From positions 1,426,001 to 1,490,000 of the forward strand of contig NZ_CP123448.1 in the NCBI RefSeq assembly GCF_030177895.1: 64,000 nucleotides of DNA, read 5' to 3'. Below, one piece after another: positions 37,219 through 45,743 of the stretch; position 1 is the first letter of the stretch; each line of letters opens with the position of its first letter. The position numbers were made by a program, and so were the translations under genes. This stretch comes from Kingella negevensis (GTDB lineage: Bacteria > Pseudomonadota > Gammaproteobacteria > Burkholderiales > Neisseriaceae). The notes under the pieces were generated by a model, which searched no databases, was not told where the DNA came from, and was given only the letters and a program-made list of their open reading frames with translations.

Positions 37219-37318
37219 TGCACTTATCTTTTAATACTGCGTTGCCAACGCCCTTATATACTATTCGTACACGGCGGGCGTTGTCGCCTTGTCTTAAAAA
37301 ATAATTGCATCAACTATA
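37210..37318. repeat. Correia-like element, copy D, intact
   Basis: It is 109 bp with TATAGTTAATGCACTTAT at the left and ATTGCATCAACTATA at the right, and inner arms GCGTTGCCAACGCCC and GGGCGTTGTCGCC around GTACACGGC. This is the best-preserved copy and the reference for the others. Confidence 0.85.
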
Positions 37319-37323
37319 AACAA

Positions 37324-37355
37324 ACGCAGCCTGAAAACAGTTTTCAGGCTGCGAT
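37324..37355. terminator. Uptake-sequence hairpin before polA
   Basis: CGCAGCCTGAAAA pairs with TTTTCAGGCTGCG at about 37326-37353. A second pair follows at 37399-37421, so two uptake-sequence pairs lie between DUF5672 and polA. Confidence 0.65.
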
Positions 37356-37464
37356 AGTTTAAACAACAGAGTAGGGCGAATTTACCCATTATTTTTTGCA
37401 GCCTGAAAAGTTTCAGGCTGCGATTTGCGTATAATCCGCCCATCAACAACAAAGTTTTCCCAAA

Positions 37465-40224
37465 ATGACACAATCAACCTTACTACTCGTGGATGGCTCG
37501 TCCTATCTCTACCGCGCCTTTTACGCACTCACCCACCTCACCGCACCCGACGGCACACCCACCAACGCCGTGTATGGCGTACTCAAAATGCTGCAAAGCC
37601 TCCGCGCCGACCAGCCAGCCGATTACTGCGCCGTCGTGTTTGACGCAAAAGGCAAAAACTTCCGCCACACCCTGTTCCCAGACTACAAAGCCACGCGCCC
37701 ACCCATGCCAGACGACCTGCGTCCGCAAGCCGAAATGCTGCCAGAACTGGTTGAACTCATGGGCTGGAAAGTATTAAAAATCAGCGATGTAGAAGCCGAT
37801 GACGTGATTGGCACACTCGCTGTTCAGGCTGCCACGCAAGGTATGAACGTCATCATATCCACAGGCGACAAAGACATGGCGCAACTGGTTAATCCACAGA
37901 TTACGCTCGTCAATACCATGAAAAACGAAACGCTGGACGAACAAGGCGTGTTTGCCAAATTCAACGTACAGCCACACCAAATCCGCGATTTTCTCGCGCT
38001 GATGGGCGACAAAGTGGATAACGTGCCTGGTGTGGAAAAATGTGGCGAAAAAACCGCCGCCAAATGGCTCGCAGAATTTGGCTCGCTGGAAGAAATCATG
38101 CGCCGCGCAGACGAGTTCAAAGGCAAAATTGGCGAAAACTTACGCGCCGCCTTGCCCCGTTTGCCGCTATCGTATGAATTGGTAACGATTAAAACCGATG
38201 TGGATTTAGCCAACGAATTACCCAACGGCTTAGCAGATTTAACGCATCAAACGCCCAACTGGGGCAAACTCGCGCCACGTTTCCGTGAACTCGGTTTCAA
38301 AACATGGTTGAAAGAAGCCGAATCGCATTTAACCCAAGGCGAAAGCGGCGATTTATTCGCAGAACCCGCATTCACGCAGCCTGAAAAAGCAGAACCACAA
38401 TTTGCCGCCACACCAAAAGAGCTGAATTATCAAGCTATTACCACGCCTGAACAATTAGCTGCTTTGGTTATGCGCTTGCAAGCCAGTTCACAAATCGGCT
38501 TGGACACCGAAACCACATCGCTGGAACACCTATCCGCGCGATTGGTTGGCATCAGCATTGCCTTTGCGGCTGGCGACGCGGTTTACATTCCTGTTTCGCA
38601 CACCTTAGCCGCACAACAACTGGATTGGGACACCATTTCAGGCAGCCTGAAACCGTTTTTGGAAAGCGAAACGCTGGGCAAAATCGGGCAGAATTTGAAA
38701 TACGACCAGCACGTTTTTAAAAATCATGGCATTGATTTAAAAGGTATTGTGGGCGATTCCATGTTAGCTTCGTATATCGTGGAAAGCCACAAAGGGCATG
38801 GCTTAGACGAGTTGGCGGAACGCTGGCTAGGCTTGGAAACGATTACTTACGAAAGTTTGTGTGGCAAAGGCGCAAAACAAATTTCGTTTGCCGATGTGAG
38901 CATTGAGCAAGCGACTGAATACGCGTGTCAGGACGCAGATTTCGCTTTGCGTTTGGAGCAGCATTTACGCGCACAAATGGACGCTAAACAGCTTGAAATG
39001 TATGAAAAAATGGAATTGCCCGTCGCGCAAGTGTTGTTTGAAATGGAACGCAACGGCGTGTTTATTGACCGTGCGGAATTAGCCAAACAGAGCGCGGAAT
39101 TGGGCGCAAAATTATTGGAATTGGAACAGCAAGCGTATGCGTTGGCAGAGCAGCCATTCAATTTGAACTCGCCCAAACAGTTGCAAGAAATCTTGTTCCA
39201 AAAATTGGGCATTCCAACCAAAGGCGTGAAGAAAACGGCAAAAGGCGGTTTTTCAACTGATGAATCGGTGTTGGAAAAATTGGCTGATGATTATCCGTTA
39301 CCCAAAATTATTTTACAAAACCGTGGTTTAGCCAAATTAAAATCTACTTACACCGACAAACTGCCTGAAATGATTTCGCCGCAAACGGGGCGCATTCACA
39401 CCAATTACGCGCAAGCCGTGGCGATTACGGGGCGTTTAGCCAGTAATAATCCGAATTTGCAAAATATCCCCATTCGCACAGAAGAAGGGCGACGTGTTCG
39501 CCGTGCGTTTAGTGCGCCTGAAGGCAGTGTAATTGTGTCGGCGGACTACTCGCAGATTGAATTGCGGATTATGGCGCATTTGTCTGGCGACGCGACGCTT
39601 CAGGCTGCGTTTCAAAATGGCGAAGATGTGCATAGACGCACGGCAGCGGAAGTGTTTGGTATGCAGCCTGAAAGCATTTCTTCTGAGCAACGCCGTTACG
39701 CGAAAACCATCAATTTCGGGCTGATTTACGGCATGAGCGAATATGGTTTGGCGAAGTCTTTGGGGATTGATAACGTGTCTGCGTCTATGTTTATTAAACG
39801 CTATTTTGCGCGTTATACAGGCGTGGCGGATTATATGCAGCGCACGAAAGAGCAGGCGGCGCAACTGGGTTATGTGGATACGCTGTTTGGGCGCAGATTG
39901 TATTTGCCTGATATTCATGCGAAAAATGCGATGGTTCGCGCTGGGGCGGAACGTGCTGCCATCAATGCACCTATGCAAGGCACGGCAAGCGATTTGATTA
40001 AACGGGCGATGATTGCCACTTCGCATTTCTTGAAAGAACGCAGCCTGAAAACGCGTTTGATTATGCAGGTGCATGATGAGCTAGTGTTGGAAGTGCCTGA
40101 AGATGAATTGGCGTTGATTCAAAGCCAGTTGCCTGTGATTATGGCAAGCGTGGGCGAAGGGGTATTGAATGTACCTTTGCTGGCGGAAGTGGGGGTTGGG
40201 AAAAATTGGGACGATGCACATTAG
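37465..40224 (+). CDS. polA: DNA polymerase I
   Basis: PolA removes RNA primers and fills gaps in replication and repair. It has 919 residues, three domains: 5'-3' exonuclease (1 to about 290; LLVDGSSYLYRAFYAL, ISTGDKDMAQLV, DNVPGVEKCGEKTA), 3'-5' exonuclease (about 325-510; IGLDTETTSL retains the DxE pair), and the polymerase with SADYSQIELRIMAHLSGD (motif A), RRYAKTINFGLIYGMSEYGL (motif B) and MQVHDELVLEVP (motif C). All catalytic residues are visible. ATG 37465 has only a weak upstream site. It is followed by a paired uptake-sequence terminator with a DnaA box. Confidence 0.97.
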   Translation: MTQSTLLLVDGSSYLYRAFYALTHLTAPDGTPTNAVYGVLKMLQSLRADQPADYCAVVFDAKGKNFRHTLFPDYKATRPPMPDDLRPQAEMLPELVELMGWKVLKISDVEADDVIGTLAVQAATQGMNVIISTGDKDMAQLVNPQITLVNTMKNETLDEQGVFAKFNVQPHQIRDFLALMGDKVDNVPGVEKCGEKTAAKWLAEFGSLEEIMRRADEFKGKIGENLRAALPRLPLSYELVTIKTDVDLANELPNGLADLTHQTPNWGKLAPRFRELGFKTWLKEAESHLTQGESGDLFAEPAFTQPEKAEPQFAATPKELNYQAITTPEQLAALVMRLQASSQIGLDTETTSLEHLSARLVGISIAFAAGDAVYIPVSHTLAAQQLDWDTISGSLKPFLESETLGKIGQNLKYDQHVFKNHGIDLKGIVGDSMLASYIVESHKGHGLDELAERWLGLETITYESLCGKGAKQISFADVSIEQATEYACQDADFALRLEQHLRAQMDAKQLEMYEKMELPVAQVLFEMERNGVFIDRAELAKQSAELGAKLLELEQQAYALAEQPFNLNSPKQLQEILFQKLGIPTKGVKKTAKGGFSTDESVLEKLADDYPLPKIILQNRGLAKLKSTYTDKLPEMISPQTGRIHTNYAQAVAITGRLASNNPNLQNIPIRTEEGRRVRRAFSAPEGSVIVSADYSQIELRIMAHLSGDATLQAAFQNGEDVHRRTAAEVFGMQPESISSEQRRYAKTINFGLIYGMSEYGLAKSLGIDNVSASMFIKRYFARYTGVADYMQRTKEQAAQLGYVDTLFGRRLYLPDIHAKNAMVRAGAERAAINAPMQGTASDLIKRAMIATSHFLKERSLKTRLIMQVHDELVLEVPEDELALIQSQLPVIMASVGEGVLNVPLLAEVGVGKNWDDAH

Positions 40225-40242
40225 AGTTGCCCACATAAAATA

Positions 40243-40283
40243 GAACGCAGCCTGAAAATTATTTTTCAGGCTGCGTTCTATTT
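40243..40283. terminator. Bidirectional uptake-sequence terminator after polA
   Basis: AGAACGCAGCCTGAAAATTA pairs with AATTTTTCAGGCTGCGTTCT; polA and the DUF3579-GNAT gene converge on it. Confidence 0.8.
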
Positions 40284-40293
40284 TGTGGATAAC

Positions 40294-41076
40294 TTAATCA
40301 ATATTACATACAAAGTGATAAGACTGAATAGCAAAACCAAAACGGAAATACACGCGATGGGCAATCGTGCGTTCTGCGCCCACATGGCTATCCACATGAA
40401 TTTGGCTGATACCGTTTTCTTGCGCAATGCGGCGCACTTCTGAAAGCAGTTGCACGGCGTAACCGCGTTGGCGATATTGCGGAATCACAACCAAATCATC
40501 AATGCGAAAATGTCGTCCGCTTAATAAATCGGTTACTTCTCGGAAACCACACACGGCAACTGCGCCTGTTTTGCCTGCTTCAAACACACCCAGCAAGCGA
40601 TAACCTTGTGCGCGTTGAATGGTGTTCACTTGGGTAACAAAGCGGTTAATATCGTTGAGAGTAGGGCGCAATACGCTCAATGCAGCGAACGCGGACGCGG
40701 TTTCATTGGGCATGATTTCGCGCAATCCGCCTGCATTTTCGGTTTCTTCTTCATCAGCTTCTTCTGCTGAGTTATCCACAGAATCTGTCGTTTCTTCTGC
40801 TTCTTCTTGCTGTGGATAATTCATCATGCGTAAATCGTTATCTGCGGCAAAATCCATCAGAAAGCGAAACATTGCGGTGTTGCGCTCTTCCAATTCGGGG
40901 CTGATTTTGATGCAGCGAATATCATCAATCACAACGGGGTGTACCCATTCTTGATAGGTTTGCTCTTCTTTGTTGAACGAAGACAAAATGCCGCACAATC
41001 TGTCTGCCCAGTCGCTTGGACGGAACACTTTACCATTGCTGGTAGTTCCGTGAATAATGATTTCTTGGTTTAACAT
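40294..41076 (-). CDS. DUF3579-GNAT fusion protein
   Basis: The product has 260 residues in two domains. The N-terminal DUF3579 (about 1-85) shows EIIIHGTTSNGKVFRPSDWADRLCG and FLMDFAADNDLRMMNYP. An acidic linker (about 92-115, EEAEETTDSVDNSAEEADEE) leads to a GNAT acetyltransferase domain (about 125-260) with the acetyl-CoA loop in IPQYRQRGYAVQLLSEV. In several betaproteobacteria the two occur as separate neighbours, so the fusion hints at one function. The substrate is unknown. It stands alone ahead of the initiator tRNA, same strand. Confidence 0.8.
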   Translation of the reverse strand: MLNQEIIIHGTTSNGKVFRPSDWADRLCGILSSFNKEEQTYQEWVHPVVIDDIRCIKISPELEERNTAMFRFLMDFAADNDLRMMNYPQQEEAEETTDSVDNSAEEADEEETENAGGLREIMPNETASAFAALSVLRPTLNDINRFVTQVNTIQRAQGYRLLGVFEAGKTGAVAVCGFREVTDLLSGRHFRIDDLVVIPQYRQRGYAVQLLSEVRRIAQENGISQIHVDSHVGAERTIAHRVYFRFGFAIQSYHFVCNID

Positions 41077-41106
41077 ATTCGTGATGAGTGAGAAGTTAGC
41101 AAATGA

Positions 41107-41137
41107 AAAAACCGCTTAGAAAAACTAAGCGGTTTTG
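41107..41137 (-). terminator. Terminator of the initiator tRNA gene
   Basis: AAAACCGCTTAG pairs with CTAAGCGGTTTT around TTTTT/AAAAA-type loop bases, just past the tRNA 3' end on the minus strand. Confidence 0.75.
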
Positions 41138-41140
41138 AAT

Positions 41141-41217
<77 letters not shown>

Positions 41218-41296
41218 TCAGAAGAATTGAACTATACCTGTTTATTACAAGTCTGTCAAATATTTTTTCAGACTGCGGTTTCAGGCTGTGTGAATT

Positions 41297-42076
41297 TTAG
41301 CGAATAATACTGCGTTGTGATGTATGCAAAAAGTCGCTCAAAATCAATAATTCGCTGTTTTCTTTCGCCATTTCTGCAATTTTGGCTTTGGCTTCTTCCA
41401 ATGGCAAATCTTGCATATAAATCGCTTTATAGGCTTTTTTCACGTTGGCGATTTGCTCAGCAGAAAAACCATTGCGGCGCATGCCTTCGCTGTTTAAACC
41501 AGCTGGCTCGGCGCGATAGCCTGATGCCATGAAATACGGTGGTACGTCTTTGTGAACGCCTGCTGCGAAGGCAGTCATCGCATACGCACCAACGCGGCAG
41601 AATTGGAACACCAGCGTGTAACCACCCAACACAACGTAATCGCCAATTTCAACGTGTCCTGCCAAGCTGGAATTGTTGGCGAAAATGGTGTGGTTGCCAA
41701 TCACGCAATCGTGCGCCAAGTGACAATACGCCATAATCCAGTTGTCATCACCCACGCGTGTTTCGCCGATGCCTGTTACTGTGCCTGTGTTGAACGTGGT
41801 GAATTCGCGAATGGTGTTGCCGTTGCCGATGATAAGTTTTGTGGGTTCATCGCGGTATTTTTTGTCTTGCGGTTGTGCGCCCAAGCTGGCGAATTGGAAG
41901 ATTTTGTTGTTTTCGCCGATTGTGGTGTGTCCTTCAATCACGGTGTGCGCGCCAATTTCTGTGCCTGCGCCAATTTGCACATTCGCGCCAATCACGGTGT
42001 ACGGGCCGACTTTCACGCTGCTGTCTAGCTCGGCTTTTGGGTCGATAATCGCGGTAGGGTGAATTAAATTACTCAT
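41297..42076 (-). CDS. lpxA: LpxA, UDP-N-acetylglucosamine acyltransferase
   Basis: LpxA starts lipid A synthesis by adding the 3-O-hydroxyacyl chain to UDP-GlcNAc. The 259-residue protein is a left-handed beta-helix of hexapeptide repeats (about 1-185) followed by a helical domain. The catalytic His is in [15 protein letters not shown] (about 124). GGNLNG-type groove residues are represented by ILGSNDQ-like positions I did not verify. fabZ lies 60 bases upstream in the same direction. The pair would normally follow lpxD, which is at 1-2 kb on the other strand. Confidence 0.95.
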   Translation of the reverse strand: MSNLIHPTAIIDPKAELDSSVKVGPYTVIGANVQIGAGTEIGAHTVIEGHTTIGENNKIFQFASLGAQPQDKKYRDEPTKLIIGNGNTIREFTTFNTGTVTGIGETRVGDDNWIMAYCHLAHDCVIGNHTIFANNSSLAGHVEIGDYVVLGGYTLVFQFCRVGAYAMTAFAAGVHKDVPPYFMASGYRAEPAGLNSEGMRRNGFSAEQIANVKKAYKAIYMQDLPLEEAKAKIAEMAKENSELLILSDFLHTSQRSIIR

Positions 42077-42136
42077 CTTATTTTTCCTTTTGGGAATATT
42101 TTTTCAGGCTGCAAATATTGAATGCAGCCTGAAACT

Positions 42137-42592
42137 TTACATTGCGACTTTACGTTTCGCGCACATGATTTCAGCTTCAACCGCTAATTCGTCGCCCACA
42201 AACGCTTTGGCTGCAAATTTGCCAATACCGCGTTTGCTTTGCAACAGTTCAATTTTGAAGACCAGTTGGTCGCCAGGAATGACTTGGCGTTTGAAGCGTG
42301 CGTTATCAATGCCTGCAAAGAAGAAGATTTCATCTGGCTTACGTCCGCCTTCACTCAAAATAGCTAATGCGCCGCATGCTTGCGCCATCGCTTCAATAAT
42401 CAATACACCTGGCATTACGGGAAATTCAGGAAAATGTCCTGTGAATTGTGGTTCGTTAATGCTCACATTTTTCAATGCGGTTAAAGTTTTGCCGCTTTCA
42501 AATTCTGTAATGCGGTCAATCAACATAAAAGGGTAGCGATGGGGAATCAGTTTTTGAATTTCTTTTGCTTCAATCGGTAGAGTAATGTTCAT
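42137..42592 (-). CDS. fabZ: FabZ, 3-hydroxyacyl-ACP dehydratase
   Basis: FabZ dehydrates 3-hydroxyacyl-ACP in fatty-acid elongation and competes with LpxA/LpxD for substrate. It has 151 residues. Seen: [13 protein letters not shown], the catalytic His in [22 protein letters not shown] and its Glu, and [21 protein letters not shown] 42592 has no clear Shine-Dalgarno (upstream is AT-only), and an IS630 element starts 19 bases before it, so the native leader and promoter are gone. Longer frames upstream run into the IS. Confidence 0.95.
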   Translation of the reverse strand: MNITLPIEAKEIQKLIPHRYPFMLIDRITEFESGKTLTALKNVSINEPQFTGHFPEFPVMPGVLIIEAMAQACGALAILSEGGRKPDEIFFFAGIDNARFKRQVIPGDQLVFKIELLQSKRGIGKFAAKAFVGDELAVEAEIMCAKRKVAM

Positions 42593-42610
42593 TTTTTTAT
42601 ACAATCTTTT

Positions 42611-43515
42611 TATAGTAAATTCAAAATAAAATTGTGCAATTCTAATTTTATCTTTAAGGTTCATAAAATGGCATATTCAATTGATTTACGAGAAAAAGCA
42701 TTAAATTGTTACAAGCAATGTAACAATGCAAGTAAAGTTGCCAAAACCTATGGTATCTCAAGAAATACGCTTTACCTTTGGATTAAATTAGAAGAACAAA
42801 CAGGTAGCCTGAAACATCAAGTCAAAGGGCAAAATGCCACTAAATTGGATACGCAAGCACTCAAACAATATATTGAACAAAATCCTGATGCTTATCTCTA
42901 TGAAAGGACTGAAATGTTTAGTTGCTCCACATCAACTATTTTTTTATGCGCTCAAAAAATTAGGTATCACGCGTAAAAAAAGACCACCACTTACAAAGAA
43001 CAAGACCCAGAAAAAGTAGCTCATTATTTAGCTCAGTTAGCCCAATTTTCTGACTACCCGCTTGTTTATTTGAATGAAACAGGATTTGATACCTATTTCT
43101 TTCGTCCGTATGCTCGTAGTCTGAAAGGGAAAATTGTTAAAACCAAGATAAGCGGTAGAAAATACCAACGCTTATCATTAGTTGCAGCGCAAATTGGGCA
43201 AAATTTAATTGCGCCAATGATTTATCAAAATACAATGACCAGCGATTTTTTTGAAGCATGGTTTGAAACTATGCTATTGCCCAATTTACCTGAAAAGTCA
43301 TTGATTATTTTAGATAATGCTAGATTTTACAGAATGGGTATTCTGCAAGAAATGGGGCATCATTTGGGGTATAAAATGCTACCGCTTGCACCTTATTCGC
43401 CTGAATTAAATCCAATAGAAAAAACATGGGCAAATATTAAGAAATATATGCGTTCAATTTTGCCTAGTTATGATAATTTCACAGATGCGTTACTGTCCTA
43501 TTTTAATTAATTATA
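42611..43515 (+). mobile_element. IS630-family element, copy 2, full length
   Basis: The left end is TATAGTAAATTCAAAATA at 42611 and the right end is TTAATTAATTATA at 43515, imperfectly inverted and flanked by TA, as for the IS630/Tc1 superfamily. About 905 bp. Compared with copy 1 it is uninterrupted and undeleted. Confidence 0.85.
42668..43510 (+). pseudogene. IS630-family transposase, two frame shifts
   Basis: The frame begins [40 protein letters not shown] (split here by no stop), a helix-turn-helix region. A shift at a run of seven T (about 42942-42948) leads to FYALKKLGITRKK, and a shift at a run of seven A (about 42976-42982; eight A in copy 1) leads to EKVAHYLAQLAQF and on to the catalytic domain with IILDNARFYRMG and LAPYSPELNPIEKTWANIK (the DDE end). 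The T7 shift occurs in both copies and may be programmed; the A7 shift is private and disabling. Confidence 0.8.
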
Positions 43516-43561
43516 TTTATCAATGGAAGCCTGAAAAATGTTTCAGGCTGCAAATGTTTTA

Positions 43562-43577
43562 TGTTTCATGTGAAACA
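43562..43577. promoter_or_regulatory. parS-like 16-mer, site 2
   Basis: TGTTTCATGTGAAACA is identical to the site at 25223. The neighbouring bases differ, so only the 16-mer is shared. It lies between the IS630 end and the etfA stop. Confidence 0.55.
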
Positions 43578-43590
43578 TGATTTATACAGT

Positions 43591-44526
43591 TTATCTTGCT
43601 TTCAACGCTTCCGTTAATTGCGGCACAATTTCAAACAAATCGCCAACAATCCCAAAATCTGCCACATTGAAAATCTGCGCATCAGGGTCTTTATTGATTG
43701 CTACAACGGTTTTACTGCCTTGCATACCCGCCGTGTGCTGAATTGCACCCGAAATACCCACCGCAATATACAAATCAGGCGCAACAATCTTGCCTGTTTG
43801 ACCCACTTGGCAATCATTCGCCACATATTCTGCGTCCACCGCCGCACGGCTCGCGCCAATCGCTGCGCCCAACACATCAGCCAACGGGTTCAACACCGCG
43901 CTAAATTGTTCCGCGCTGCCCAAAGCACGTCCGCCAGCCACCACCACACGCGCTTGCGTTAATTCAGGACGGTCAGACGTTTGCAATTCACGCGACACAA
44001 AACGGCTCAAGCTTTGCGCAGAAGTGCTTGATACAAAAACAATTTCTGCTGAACCACCTTGGCTCGCCACATCAAACGCACTCGCACGAATCGTCAAAAC
44101 CAATTTTGCTTCATCACTTTGAACCGTTGTGAACACATTGCCAGCGTAAGTTGGACGAACAAAGGTTTTGTTATCCACAATCTCAGTTAAATCAGATATT
44201 TGCGAACAATCCAACAACGCAGCCACACGTGGCATCACGTTTTTACCAAACGCGCTCGCTGCCGCCAAAACGTGTGCATAAGGTTCAGCCAAAGCCACTA
44301 TTTGCGCCGCGATTTCTTCCGCCAAACCTTCACCTAAATGCGCCGCGTCTGCATGTAAAACTTTTGCTACACCAGCGATTTGACTGGCTTGTTCCGCCAC
44401 TTTCAGGCTGCCTGAACCTGCTACCAACACATGCACTTCACCCAATTTTTGTGCTGCCGCAACCGCGTGTAAGGTTACAGGGTTAAGTGCTTGATTATTA
44501 TGCTCTACCAATACCAATACAGTCAT
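43591..44526 (-). CDS. etfA: Electron transfer flavoprotein, alpha subunit
   Basis: EtfA with EtfB carries electrons from acyl-CoA and other dehydrogenases to ETF-quinone oxidoreductase. It has 311 residues: an N-terminal nucleotide-like fold (1 to about 185) and the C-terminal FAD domain with VVAGGRALGSAEQF, CQVGQTGKIVAPDLYIAVGISGAIQH and INKDPDAQIFNVADFGIVGDLFE. Of two adjacent ATGs, 44526 is 6 bases from AAGGAG and is preferred. It follows etfB by 10 bases, clearly one operon. The quinone oxidoreductase gene is not in the window. Confidence 0.95.
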   Translation of the reverse strand: MTVLVLVEHNNQALNPVTLHAVAAAQKLGEVHVLVAGSGSLKVAEQASQIAGVAKVLHADAAHLGEGLAEEIAAQIVALAEPYAHVLAAASAFGKNVMPRVAALLDCSQISDLTEIVDNKTFVRPTYAGNVFTTVQSDEAKLVLTIRASAFDVASQGGSAEIVFVSSTSAQSLSRFVSRELQTSDRPELTQARVVVAGGRALGSAEQFSAVLNPLADVLGAAIGASRAAVDAEYVANDCQVGQTGKIVAPDLYIAVGISGAIQHTAGMQGSKTVVAINKDPDAQIFNVADFGIVGDLFEIVPQLTEALKAR

Positions 44527-44536
44527 CATCGTCTCC

Positions 44537-45283
44537 TTAAATTGCTTTGGCAGCCGCCAATTTTGCCACTAACTCAGCCACATCAGCCACTTTCACACCA
44601 GCCTGACGCGCTTTCGGTTCAGCATATTGTTTCACAAGCAAACGCGGCGTTAAATCCACGCCCAAATCTGCCACCGTTAATTTTTCCAACGGTTTCTTTT
44701 TCGCCGCCATCAAATTAGGCAATTTCACAAAACGCGGTTCATTCAAACGCAAATCCGCGCTAATCACAGCAGGCAACTTCAACGCAACGGTTTCCACACC
44801 GCCATCAATTTCACGCGAAACCACCACTTCTTCCTCGCCCAATTCCACTTTGCTAGCAAACGCCGCTTGTGGCGCGTTCAACAAAGCCGCCAAACGCTGT
44901 GCCGTTTCACACGCATCATCGTCAATCGCCTGTTTACCCAGTAACAAAATTTCAGGCTGCTCTTTTTCCGCCACTTTTTGCAATAATTTTGCCACAACGC
45001 GTGGTTCTAACGCTTCATCAGTTTCCACATGAATGGCACGGTCAGCACCCATTGCCAACGCCGTGCGCAACGTGTCTTCGCATTTTTTCACGCCCAAAGA
45101 AACCGCCACGATTTCGCTGATTTTGCCAGCCTCTTTCAATCGCACCGCTTCTTCAACTGCCACTTCATCAAATGGATTCATCGACATTTTCACATTGCCA
45201 ATATCCACGCCCGAGCCATCGGCTTGCACGCGCACTTTCACGTTGTAATCCACCACTCGTTTTACTGCAACTAAGGCTTTCAT
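44537..45283 (-). CDS. etfB: Electron transfer flavoprotein, beta subunit
   Basis: The AMP-binding partner of EtfA, 248 residues. Seen: [20 protein letters not shown] start, [51 protein letters not shown], and the EtfB signature region [44 protein letters not shown] in pieces. ATG 45283 is used; the frame extends to 45295 without a better site. It opens the etfB-etfA operon and diverges from gnd over 460 AT-rich bases that contain DnaA boxes. Confidence 0.95.
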   Translation of the reverse strand: MKALVAVKRVVDYNVKVRVQADGSGVDIGNVKMSMNPFDEVAVEEAVRLKEAGKISEIVAVSLGVKKCEDTLRTALAMGADRAIHVETDEALEPRVVAKLLQKVAEKEQPEILLLGKQAIDDDACETAQRLAALLNAPQAAFASKVELGEEEVVVSREIDGGVETVALKLPAVISADLRLNEPRFVKLPNLMAAKKKPLEKLTVADLGVDLTPRLLVKQYAEPKARQAGVKVADVAELVAKLAAAKAI

Positions 45284-45423
45284 ATTTTCTCTCACAACTA
45301 AATTGTCAAAATAATCAAACTATTATTTCAGGCAGCCTGAAACAAATAAATCGCCATTTTAAAGGAAAGCAAAAAGATTGAATAGGTTATCTTTTTCAGG
45401 CTGCTTTTGGATTGAGCATAACT

Positions 45424-45601
45424 TTATTCACATATTCAGAACAATCTCAAATTTATTCACATTAGTTAGAAAATCTAACTATTTTATTCAAAATTATCCA
45501 CAACCAAACTTTCCCTTTTTCCAAGCCCTTATTCTGCTCAATTAATTTCACTCACATATTTGTATTTAAATCATTTTTAAACTTATCCACAGCATAATTC
45601 G
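45424..45601 (+). other. Same-strand DnaA-box cluster in an AT-rich spacer (origin-like)
   Basis: TTATTCACA at 45424 and 45453 and TTATCCACA at 45494 and 45593 all lie on the plus strand and fit the consensus TTWTNCACA. The rest of the 45284-45743 spacer is AT-rich, with stretches such as ATATAATCATAATCTATTTA near 45609. The spacer also holds the promoters of etfB and gnd and has no gene. No dnaA, dnaN, gyrB or parAB lies nearby, so origin function is only a suggestion. Confidence 0.4.
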
Positions 45602-45743
45602 TCTATCAATATAATCATAATCTATTTATATTTAAAGTTAAGAATTGTTACAAAGCTGAATTTTTATTACAAAACCTTGTCTAACCCCTAATCAATGGAG
45701 TAAAGTTTTGCCGTTTCCAATTTTTTACGCTGAAAGGACAAAC

